A stretch of DNA of 64,000 nucleotides, from contig NZ_SFCC01000018.1 of NCBI RefSeq assembly GCF_004214935.1, positions 62,001 through 126,000 on the forward strand, given 5' to 3'. Positions 55,896 to 63,010 of this stretch are shown in pieces. The stretch comes from Amycolatopsis suaedae. Lineage in GTDB: Bacteria > Actinomycetota > Actinomycetes > Mycobacteriales > Pseudonocardiaceae. Within the stretch, counting starts at the first letter, position 1, and each line of letters opens with the position of its first letter. The notes beneath the pieces were generated by a model. It saw only the letters and a program-made list of their open reading frames with translations. It was not told the origin of the DNA and did not search any database. The position numbers and the translations under genes are program-made.

Positions 55896-57233
55896 ATGGT
55901 CGGTACGACGAGCACCCAGCCCACCGCGTCGGCTCTGGACACCGCCCGCCTCGCGGGCACGGTGCTGCTGCCGACGCTCGCAGGCGGCGTCATCAAGCGC
56001 AGGCGAACACCGCTGCGCGTCGCCGAGAAGGTGCAGGCCGACCGCCCGGCCGTCGCGCTGCTGCGCGAGCTCACCGACCGCTACGGCACCCGGCCGCTGC
56101 GGATCCCGGTACCCGGCAGGCGGGTGGCCATGGTGCTCTCCCCCGACGACGTGCGTGAGGTCCTGCGCACCCGGGCCGAGGCGTTCACCCCGGCCAACGC
56201 GGAGAAACGGGCCGCGCTCACCAAGTTCCAGCCCCACGGCGTGCTGATCTCCCGCGGCGAATCCCGCCGCGAACGCAGGCGGTTCGTCGAGGCCGTGCTG
56301 GAGACGCCCAGCCCGATGCACCACCTCGCCGACGTCGTCACCGCCACCGTCCGGCAGGAGACCCAGCTGCTGCTCGACGACGTGCGGGAGGCCGGTGTCC
56401 TCGACTGGGACCGGTTCAACCGCGGCTGGTGGCGGATCGTGCGCCGGGTGACGTTCGGCAAGGCCGCCAGGGACGACAGCGCCACCACCGACGTGCTGGA
56501 CCGGCTGCGCCGGTCGGCCAACTGGTCGTTCCTGTCCCCCGCGCGGGACCGCAGCCGCAGGCGGTTCGAGGGACTGGTCCGCGCCCACCTCGCCAGGGCC
56601 GAGCCCGGAACGCTGGCCGAGGCCATCGCCGACACCCCGGCCGAACCCGGCATCGACCCGGTCAGCCAGGTCGCGCACTGGCTGTTCGCCTTCGACGCAG
56701 CGGGCATGACCAGCCTGCGCGCGCTGGCGCTGCTCGCCGCGCACCCCGAACAGCGGATCGCCGCGCGCGCCGAACTGGCCGGCACCGACCTCGCGCGCCC
56801 GCAGGTGCTGCCCTACCTGCGGGCGTGTGAGCTGGAGTCGGTCCGGCTGTGGCCGACCACCCCGATCCTGCTGCGCGACACCGTCGCCGATACCGAACTG
56901 TCCGGTGTGACACTGCCCGAGGGCACCGCGGTGGTCGTCTACGCACCGTTCTTCCACCGCGACGAGCGGACCCACGACTACGCCAACCGGTTCACGCCGG
57001 AGATCTGGCTGGACGGCCGGGCCGAGGCCGATCCGTCGCTGGTGCCGTTCAGCTCCGGTCCGGGCGAGTGCCCCGGGCAGAACCTGGTGCTGCTGGTCAC
57101 CAGCACGCTGCTGGCCGCGTTGCTGACCGGCCACGACTACCGGCTGAACTCCCACCCGGACCTGGGACCGGACCGGCCGATCCCGATGACCATCGACCAC
57201 TTCCGGCTGGCGCTGCGTACCCAGCCCGCCTGA
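55896..57233 (+). CDS. Cytochrome P450
   Basis: Heme monooxygenase of 445 residues, longer than most bacterial P450s. C-helix region LISRGESRRERRRFVEAVLE, I-helix WLFAFDAAGMTSLRALALLA, K-helix ACELESVRLWPTTP (ExxR = ESVR), FTPEIWLDGRAE, and heme-ligand loop FSSGPGECPGQNLVLL with Cys. Sequence style resembles the longer P450 groups (with an extended N-terminus) and not the soluble CYP105-like type. ATG (MVGTTSTQP) follows the promoter by 9 bp, so the transcript is probably leaderless. No redox partner gene is next to it. Substrate unknown. Confidence 0.88.
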   Translation: MVGTTSTQPTASALDTARLAGTVLLPTLAGGVIKRRRTPLRVAEKVQADRPAVALLRELTDRYGTRPLRIPVPGRRVAMVLSPDDVREVLRTRAEAFTPANAEKRAALTKFQPHGVLISRGESRRERRRFVEAVLETPSPMHHLADVVTATVRQETQLLLDDVREAGVLDWDRFNRGWWRIVRRVTFGKAARDDSATTDVLDRLRRSANWSFLSPARDRSRRRFEGLVRAHLARAEPGTLAEAIADTPAEPGIDPVSQVAHWLFAFDAAGMTSLRALALLAAHPEQRIAARAELAGTDLARPQVLPYLRACELESVRLWPTTPILLRDTVADTELSGVTLPEGTAVVVYAPFFHRDERTHDYANRFTPEIWLDGRAEADPSLVPFSSGPGECPGQNLVLLVTSTLLAALLTGHDYRLNSHPDLGPDRPIPMTIDHFRLALRTQPA

Positions 57234-57267
57234 GGCCCACTGTCCACTGCGTACGACTAGGAGCATC

Positions 57268-58254
57268 ATGCGTTTCGGCTACACCCTGATGACCGAGCAG
57301 GCCGGCCCACGCGAACTGGTCGGCTTCGCCGGCGCCGCCGAGCGGGCCGGCTTCGACTTCGAGGTGATGAGCGACCACTACTTCCCGTGGCTGGAGGAAC
57401 AGGGCCACTCGCCGTACGCGTGGAGCGTGCTGGGTGCCGTGACGCAGTCGACCGAACGGGTCGAGCTGATGACGTACGTGACCTGCCCGATCATCCGTTA
57501 CCACCCCGCCGTGGTGGCGCAGAAGGCCGCGACCGTCCAGCTGCTGTCCCAGGGCCGGTTCACGCTGGGCCTTGGCGCCGGGGAGAACCTCAACGAGCAC
57601 GTGACCGGCGGCGGCTGGCCGCCGGCGAACGTACGGCACGAGATGCTCGCCGAGGCCGTGCACATCATCTCCGACCTGTTCGACGGCGGCCACGTCAACT
57701 TCACCGGTGACCACTACCGCGTCGACTCGGCCAAGCTGTGGGACCTGCCGCCGGTGCGGCCCGCGATCGGCGTCGCGGTGTCCGGCGAGCAGTCGGTGGC
57801 GCGGTTCGCCCCGGCCGCCGACGTCCTCATCGCGGTGCAGCCGGAAGCCGGACTGTGCCGTTCCTGGGACCGGCACCGCCGCGACGCCGGCATGTCCGAA
57901 CCGGGCCGCAAGGTTGGTCAGCTCCCGATCTGCTGGGATCCCGACCGCGACGCCGCCATCAAGCGGGCACACGCCCAGTTCCGCTGGTTCGGCGGCGGCT
58001 GGAAGGTCAACGCCGAACTGCCCGGCCCCGCGGCGTTCGCGGCGGCCACGCAGTACGTCACGCCCGAGGATGTCGCCGAGGCGATCCCGTGCGGCCCGGA
58101 CACCGACGCGATCGTCGAGGCGTTCCGGCCGTTCGCCGACGCCGGTTTCACCGACGTGGCACTGGTGCAGATCGGCGGTGACACCCAGGACAGCTTCCTC
58201 GACCACGCCCGCGACACCGTTCTTCCCGCCCTGCGCGAGGCGTATCCCGGCTGA
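57268..58254 (+). CDS. F420-dependent oxidoreductase, glucose-6-phosphate-dehydrogenase (FGD)-like
   Basis: LLM enzyme of 328 residues of the FGD-like F420 family (TIGR03557-type). Visible: MRFGYTLMTEQAGPRELVGF, GFDFEVMSDHYFPWLEEQG, TYVTCPIIRYHPAVVAQKAA, LSQGRFTLGLGAGENLNEHV, GDHYRVDSAKLWDLP, AIGVAVSGEQSVARFAPAAD. These hold the F420-binding residues of this group. ATG after an AGGAGC site. It lies 34 bp after the P450 and 20 bp before Ppx/GppA, so the three may be partly co-transcribed. It may reduce F420 for other enzymes or oxidise another substrate. Confidence 0.88.
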   Translation: MRFGYTLMTEQAGPRELVGFAGAAERAGFDFEVMSDHYFPWLEEQGHSPYAWSVLGAVTQSTERVELMTYVTCPIIRYHPAVVAQKAATVQLLSQGRFTLGLGAGENLNEHVTGGGWPPANVRHEMLAEAVHIISDLFDGGHVNFTGDHYRVDSAKLWDLPPVRPAIGVAVSGEQSVARFAPAADVLIAVQPEAGLCRSWDRHRRDAGMSEPGRKVGQLPICWDPDRDAAIKRAHAQFRWFGGGWKVNAELPGPAAFAAATQYVTPEDVAEAIPCGPDTDAIVEAFRPFADAGFTDVALVQIGGDTQDSFLDHARDTVLPALREAYPG

Positions 58255-58265
58255 GGCCGGGGTAC
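58242..58265 (+). promoter_or_regulatory. Stress-sigma-type promoter of the Ppx/GppA gene
   Basis: GTAT, 14 bp, GGGTAC, then 9 bp to the GTG. It overlaps the last codons of the FGD-like gene. The -35 and spacer are not perfect, but the -10 and the distance to the start agree with the other sites. Confidence 0.5.
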
Positions 58266-58274
58266 CCCGGTCGA

Positions 58275-59312
58275 GTGAGACTCGGCGTACTGGACATCGG
58301 ATCCAACTCCGCGCAGCTGCAGGTGGTCGACGGCTACCCCGGGGCGCCCCCGCTTCCCGCGGTGGCGGTCAAGGAACCGACCCGGCTGGCCGAATCGATC
58401 GAGGAGGACGGCACGCTGGCCGCGGACGGCGTCGCACGGGCCGTGCACGCCGTCGAGTCGGCGCTGGAGGCCGCCCGCCGCAACCGGGTGGAGCAGCTGT
58501 TCGTCTACGCCACGTCGGCCATCCGGGACGCCGCCAACCGCGGCGACATCCTGGACCGCATCGAGCGCGAGACCGGCGTGCGGCCGCAGTACCTGACCGG
58601 TGAGGACGAGGCACGGCTGACCTACTCCGCCGCCCACCGCTGGTACGGCTGGTCGGCGGGGCGAATCCTGTTGCTGGACATCGGCGGCGGCTCGCTGGAG
58701 ATCGCGCTCGGCCGCGACGCCGAACCCGAGCTGACGCTGTCACTCCCGCTCGGCGCCGGACGGCTGACCAGGAAGTTCCTGCCGGACGATCCGCCGAGCC
58801 GCAAGCACGTCAAACGGTTGCGGCGGCATGTGCACGACACCCTGCGCGAGGTCGCCGACCGGTTGCGCTGGGAAGGGCATCCGGCCAAGACGGTGGTCAG
58901 CTCGAAGACGTTCAAGCAGCTGGCACGCCTGTGCGGGGCGGCACCGCAGCGCAGCGGGCCGTTCGTGCGGCGGACGCTCGACGCGGCCGACGTCCGCGGG
59001 CTGCTGCCCAAGCTGGCCGCGTTACCGGCGAAGAAGCGGGCGAAGCTGCGCGGGGTGTCGGCGCCGAGGGCGGGCCAGATCCTGGCCGGGGCCGTGGTGG
59101 CCGACGAGGCGTTCCGCGCGTTCGACATCACCACGGCCGAGGTCAGCCCGTGGGCCCTGCGCGAGGGCATCATGCTGCGCTACCTGGCGGGGATTCCGAG
59201 CACCGTTCACGAACTTCAGCTGCAGCCGATCCGCGGCGCGACCGACGTGGCGGACTCGGCCGACGCGGCAGGCACGGCCGTGCTCAGCCTGCCGGATAGG
59301 GCGCGCTCCTGA
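58275..59312 (+). CDS. Ppx/GppA family phosphatase (exopolyphosphatase-like)
   Basis: Hydrolyses polyphosphate and/or guanosine pentaphosphate, linking to stringent and stress responses. The 345 residues show VLDIGSNSAQLQVVDGY (phosphate 1), YATSAIRDAANRGDIL, GEDEARLTYSAAHRWYG, the second phosphate loop LLLDIGGGSLEIALGRD, and SLPLGAGRLTRKFL. The protein ends after the ASKHA core without the long C-terminal HD domain, as in actinobacterial short Ppx1/Ppx2. GTG start (VRLGVLDIG). The promoter class fits a stress role. The 3' end overlaps the convergent flavodoxin-like gene by 29 bp. Confidence 0.92.
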   Translation: MRLGVLDIGSNSAQLQVVDGYPGAPPLPAVAVKEPTRLAESIEEDGTLAADGVARAVHAVESALEAARRNRVEQLFVYATSAIRDAANRGDILDRIERETGVRPQYLTGEDEARLTYSAAHRWYGWSAGRILLLDIGGGSLEIALGRDAEPELTLSLPLGAGRLTRKFLPDDPPSRKHVKRLRRHVHDTLREVADRLRWEGHPAKTVVSSKTFKQLARLCGAAPQRSGPFVRRTLDAADVRGLLPKLAALPAKKRAKLRGVSAPRAGQILAGAVVADEAFRAFDITTAEVSPWALREGIMLRYLAGIPSTVHELQLQPIRGATDVADSADAAGTAVLSLPDRARS

Positions 59313-59892
59313 GCAGCCTGGCCAGGTGGGCGGCGTTGGCCGCGAGGCCGCGGGTGGTGCTGTCGACGGCTTCCGGCGTCGAGTCCAGGTCCTTGTAGTC
59401 CCTGGGGTTCATCGCCTCGGCGTTCCAGTAGGTGGCGCCCTGCGCCGGCACGGTGAACCCGATGTCGTCGAGGGCCTGGAACGAGTCGGCGACGATCTTG
59501 TGTGCGCCGTCCTCATTGCCAACGACCGCGACCACCGCCACCTTGCCGTACATCGCAGGCCTGCCGGCGTCGTCGGTCTCCGACAGCTCCGCGTCCAGCC
59601 GCTCCAGCACCCGTTGCGCCACGCTGGACATGTGGCCCAGCCAGGTCGGTGTGGCGAACACCAGGATGTCGCTGGCCTGGATCTTCTCCCGCAGGCGTGG
59701 CCACTGGTCACCGTCGCCCATGTCGGGCCACACGCCCGGGCGGATGTCGTAGTCGACCACCCGGACCGACTCGCCCCGCACGCCGTGGTCGGCGAGCGCG
59801 GCCAGTACCTGGTCGGCCAGCAGCTGGCTGCTGGACGGCTCCGGTGACGGCTTGAGGCTGCAGGTCAGGGCGGTGGCGGTCAGATCACTCAT
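59284..59892 (-). CDS. Flavodoxin-like NADPH-dependent FMN reductase family protein
   Basis: Flavoprotein of 202 residues. The flavodoxin-like fold is seen in ATALTCSLKPSPEPSSSQLL (N-terminal phosphate loop), DIRPGVWPDMGDGDQWPRLR, SDILVFATPTWLGHMSSVAQ, and VAVVAVVGNEDGAHKI followed by GFTVPAQGATYWNAEAMNP. These are the FMN-site segments of the NADPH-FMN reductase/iron-sulfur flavoprotein group. ATG start is 9 bp after a GGTT-N15-GGGTAG promoter, so the mRNA is probably leaderless. It is divergent from a TetR gene and convergent with Ppx. Confidence 0.88.
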   Translation of the reverse strand: MSDLTATALTCSLKPSPEPSSSQLLADQVLAALADHGVRGESVRVVDYDIRPGVWPDMGDGDQWPRLREKIQASDILVFATPTWLGHMSSVAQRVLERLDAELSETDDAGRPAMYGKVAVVAVVGNEDGAHKIVADSFQALDDIGFTVPAQGATYWNAEAMNPRDYKDLDSTPEAVDSTTRGLAANAAHLARLLRSAPYPAG

Positions 59893-59901
59893 GCCGACCG
59901 G

Positions 59902-59926
59902 CTACCCACTGCGCGGACGGCCAACC
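59902..59926 (-). promoter_or_regulatory. Stress-sigma-type promoter of the flavodoxin-like gene
   Basis: GGTT, 15 bp, GGGTAG on the minus strand, then 9 bp to the ATG. The -35 differs from GTTT by one base at the second position. Confidence 0.65.
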
Positions 59927-59954
59927 GGGTGTGACCGTTTGACTAAATTTCAAA

Positions 59955-59972
59955 TCTGGTCATATAGTCAGA
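59955..59972. promoter_or_regulatory. Probable TetR operator
   Basis: TCTGGTCATATAGTCAGA is an imperfect palindrome (12 of 18 positions symmetric, centred on ATAT) ending 2 bp before the TetR ATG, in a strikingly A+T-rich stretch that begins near 59940. It probably covers the promoter of the TetR/P450 operon. Confidence 0.65.
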
Positions 59973-59974
59973 TC

Positions 59975-60649
59975 ATGCCGAGCCGACGCAGCGAGGGACG
60001 AGCCGACCGGATCCTGGACGCGGCGGGCGATCTGCTGATGCGCCTGGGGTACCGCAAGGTGACCGTCGACGATATCGCCAGGGCGTCCGGCGTCGGCAAG
60101 GGGACGGTGTACCTGCACTGGCGCACCAAGGAGGAGCTGTTCGAGGCGCTGCTGCGCCGGGAGTACGTCGAGCTGATCTCCGAGCTGCTGGAGCGGCTGG
60201 CGGCCGATCCCGGCCTCGCTCAGCCGCACCGGTTCAGCCGCATGTCGTTCGTGGCGACCTGCCGCCGCCCGCTGCTGCTCGCGGTGTCCACAGGGGACAG
60301 AGAGATCATCGGCGCGATGGCGAAGGGGCCGCTGCACGCGCAGGACACCGTCGCGGCCGACCAGTACTTCGACTGCCTGCTCCGCCACGGGCTGCTCCGC
60401 GACGACGTCCCCGGCCTGGCCGAGACGCTGCACCACACGTCGTACGGCTTCTTCCTGCCCGACCCATCCGGCGCTCCCACCGACGTGGAAGCGCGTGCCG
60501 ACGGCCTGGCACACGTGGTGCGGCACGCGTTCGAACCCCCGCGCAAGCCGCGGCAGTCGGCGCTCGTCGCCGCCGCGGCCGAACTGCGCGCCCTGTTCGG
60601 CGCGCTCCTCGACGCCTACCAGAAGGCGATCTACCCGGACGGCGGCTGA
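59975..60649 (+). CDS. TetR family transcriptional regulator
   Basis: A 224-residue repressor. The helix-turn-helix reads TVDDIARASGVGKGTVYLHW followed by RTKEELFEALL. The C-terminal domain includes FVATCRRPLLLAVSTGDREI and LHHTSYGFFLPDPSGAPTD. ATG start (MPSRRSEGRADRIL) abuts an A+T-rich operator. A P450 gene follows 27 bp downstream in the same direction, so this repressor probably controls itself and the P450. Ligand likely a hydrophobic compound, as usual for this pair type. Confidence 0.92.
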   Translation: MPSRRSEGRADRILDAAGDLLMRLGYRKVTVDDIARASGVGKGTVYLHWRTKEELFEALLRREYVELISELLERLAADPGLAQPHRFSRMSFVATCRRPLLLAVSTGDREIIGAMAKGPLHAQDTVAADQYFDCLLRHGLLRDDVPGLAETLHHTSYGFFLPDPSGAPTDVEARADGLAHVVRHAFEPPRKPRQSALVAAAAELRALFGALLDAYQKAIYPDGG

Positions 60650-60676
60650 TCCCGCCGGGGACGGAAGGGGACGACC

Positions 60677-61861
60677 ATGACCACGACGGCTGACCTGTGG
60701 GGTGCCCACGAGGCCCAGTTCTGGCTGCGCGGGCAGGTGCCGGAGCAGCCGGTGTCCTACGACGCCGAGCTGGGCACCTGGAACGTCCACGGGCACCAGG
60801 AGATCCTGCGGATGCTCGCCGACCCGGCGACGTTCTCGTCGGACACCGCGCGGCTGATGCCGGAGCTGACCGACCCGCAGGACGGCAACATCCTCCAGCT
60901 CGACCCGCCCGACCACACCAAGCTGCGCAGGCTGGTCAGCCACGCGTTCACGCCGAAGGTGGTGGCCGACCTCGAACCCCGCATCGCCGAGCTGACCGGC
61001 GAACTGCTGGACCAGGCCGAGCCGGGGCGCGTCGAGCTGGTCACGGCGCTGGCCTACCCGCTGCCGGTGATCATCATCGCCGAGCTGCTCGGTGTTCCGA
61101 GCTCGGACCGGGACCTGTTCAAGAAGTGGGTCGACGGGATGCTGAACAGCAGCATGCAGTTCTCCCTGACCAACAAGGACGACAAGCAGCAGAAGGAACT
61201 GGACAGGGTGCTGGCCGAGGCCAAGCACCTCACCGACTACCTCGCCGTGCACGTGGCCGAGCGCCGCAGGCAGCCGAGGGAGGACCTGTTGAGCAAGCTC
61301 GTCGAGGCCGAAGTGGACGGTGAGCGGCTGAGCGACGTCGAGGTGGTCAACTTCGCCAACGTGCTGCTGGTCGCCGGGCACATCACGACCACGCTGCTGC
61401 TGGGCAACACCGTGCTGTGCCTGGACGCGCACCCGGAGCAGGCCGCTCGGGTCCGTGCCGACCGGTCGCTGCTGCCGTCGGCGATCGAGGAGTCGCTGCG
61501 CTACCTCAGCCCGTTCGCCACCGTCGCCAGGGCCACCACCGCCGAGGTGGAGCTGGGCGGTCAGGTGATCGGGCCGGACCAGCTGGTGCTCGGCTGGATC
61601 GCCGCGGCCAACCGGGACCCACGCCAGTTCACCGACCCGGGGACGTTCGACGCCGGCCGGGACCCGAACCCGCACCTGGCCTTCGGCAGGGGCGCGCACT
61701 TCTGCATCGGCGCGCCGCTGGCGCGGCTGGAGGGCCGGGTCGCGCTGAACCTGTTGCTGGACCGGTTCCCGGCGTTGCGCACCGATCCCGCCGACCCGCC
61801 CCGGTTCACCCCGACGCCGACCATGACCGGCGTGCGCCGGCTCCCCCTGCTGACCGGCTAG
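60677..61861 (+). CDS. Cytochrome P450 (soluble actinobacterial type)
   Basis: Heme monooxygenase of 394 residues, normal length for bacterial class I enzymes. C-helix region DPPDHTKLRRLVSHAFTPKV, I-helix LLVAGHITTTLLLGNTVLCL (AGxxTT), K-helix IEESLRYLSPFATVARAT (ExxR = EESLR), and heme-ligand loop FGRGAHFCIGAPLARLE. All key residues are present. ATG after a GGAAGGGGAC site. Preceded by a TetR gene in the same operon. The stop codon directly abuts the stop of the convergent gene. Substrate unknown; redox partner not encoded nearby. Confidence 0.93.
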   Translation: MTTTADLWGAHEAQFWLRGQVPEQPVSYDAELGTWNVHGHQEILRMLADPATFSSDTARLMPELTDPQDGNILQLDPPDHTKLRRLVSHAFTPKVVADLEPRIAELTGELLDQAEPGRVELVTALAYPLPVIIIAELLGVPSSDRDLFKKWVDGMLNSSMQFSLTNKDDKQQKELDRVLAEAKHLTDYLAVHVAERRRQPREDLLSKLVEAEVDGERLSDVEVVNFANVLLVAGHITTTLLLGNTVLCLDAHPEQAARVRADRSLLPSAIEESLRYLSPFATVARATTAEVELGGQVIGPDQLVLGWIAAANRDPRQFTDPGTFDAGRDPNPHLAFGRGAHFCIGAPLARLEGRVALNLLLDRFPALRTDPADPPRFTPTPTMTGVRRLPLLTG

Positions 61862-63010
61862 CTAGGCGTGCGCGGCCGCCACGGCGGCCGCCATGTCCGC
61901 CCAGCGGCCGGGGCCGGCCAGGCCCAGGTGGTACAGGTGCAGCTCCGCCGAGCCCGCGGCACGCAACTCGCCGACGTAGCCACCGATGTCCGGCACCGCG
62001 GCCGGCCCGACGGCGGTGACGTAGCTGCCCACCGCGACCTCCGCCGGCAGGGTCGAGCGTGCGGCCGCCACCGCGTCGACGCTGGCCCTGCCGGGTTGCC
62101 AGTTCTGCAGCACCACGGCGTCGGCGTCGGCGGGCGCGGCCGGGGTCAGGCCGGGCAGGGCGCCGGTGACCCACGGGTCGACGGCACCGTGCAGGACGAC
62201 CCTCGGGCCGGAGCCGATCTCGGCCAGCACCGCCTGACGCAGCGCGTCGGTCGAGCGCTGCCTGCCGGTCAGCACCGCCTCGGCGACCTCGGCGGGCAGT
62301 TCGTCGGCCACCGCGCCCAGGTCACCCGACGCCACCAGCGCGCGGACCTCGGCGGCCAGCGCCTTGCGTACCGACGCCGGATCCAGGTCCCAGCCCGCGG
62401 CGCAGTGGTCGCAGCAGCACACCGACAGCAGCCGCACCGCGGCCGGCGACCAGACGGCGTCGGTCTTCTCGTGCTGGTGCTGGTGCACCACGCCGATCTG
62501 CCCGCACGCCTCCAGGATCACCGTCGACAGCGGCAGGTCCGCAACGGTCTCCGCGGCCAGCGTGGCGGCGTAGTCCCGCACTTCCGCGCTGGACGGGCAC
62601 AGCGCCCATGGGTAGACCTCACCGAAACAGTTGCGCACCGCCACGTCCGGGAAAGCGTTGCCCAGCAGCGAGTTGTGCGTGAACACCAGCCACGCCGCCA
62701 CCGGCACCCCGGCACCGGCCAGCGCTCGCACGGCATCGCCCCCGCTGTCCGGCGCGGAAACCCAGCCCGGGGCGGACGGCCGCAGCCGCGCGCCGCCCCA
62801 GGCCTCGTCCCGCACCGGCCGGTACAGCGCCGCGTGCGCGGCCACCACCGACGAGCGGTCCGGCGACCAGGGCGTCGCGGCCCGCGCACTGTGGTACGAC
62901 AGCGCGACGGCCACCTCGTCGATCCCCAGTTCACCGACCCGGTCGGCGAACCCGGGAGCGTCCAGCACGTCCCACGGGTAGGCGTACCCGGTCACCCGCA
63001 TGCGTGTCAC
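61862..63010 (-). CDS. Alanine-rich protein, TIM-barrel-like, unknown function
   Basis: A 382-residue protein. The N-terminal part (VTGYAYPWDVLDAPGFADRV, VAVALSYHSARAATPWSPDR) and the regular alternation of strands and helices suggest a beta/alpha barrel of the kind seen in uncharacterised glycoside-hydrolase-like proteins. A Cys/His cluster LLSVCCCDHCAAGWD might bind a metal. GTG start gives a GTGA overlap with the preceding dehydratase gene and has AAGG seven bp upstream; an ATG three codons later is possible. It is the second gene of an operon with glucarate dehydratase, which points to sugar-acid or glycan breakdown, but the function is not recognised. Confidence 0.75.
   Translation of the reverse strand: MTRMRVTGYAYPWDVLDAPGFADRVGELGIDEVAVALSYHSARAATPWSPDRSSVVAAHAALYRPVRDEAWGGARLRPSAPGWVSAPDSGGDAVRALAGAGVPVAAWLVFTHNSLLGNAFPDVAVRNCFGEVYPWALCPSSAEVRDYAATLAAETVADLPLSTVILEACGQIGVVHQHQHEKTDAVWSPAAVRLLSVCCCDHCAAGWDLDPASVRKALAAEVRALVASGDLGAVADELPAEVAEAVLTGRQRSTDALRQAVLAEIGSGPRVVLHGAVDPWVTGALPGLTPAAPADADAVVLQNWQPGRASVDAVAAARSTLPAEVAVGSYVTAVGPAAVPDIGGYVGELRAAGSAELHLYHLGLAGPGRWADMAAAVAAAHA

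Noticed and set aside
42831..61861. P450s, LLM oxidoreductases and regulators as one secondary-metabolite cluster
   Set aside because: No polyketide, peptide, terpene or other scaffold gene is present; the enzymes sit in small independent regulator/target units.
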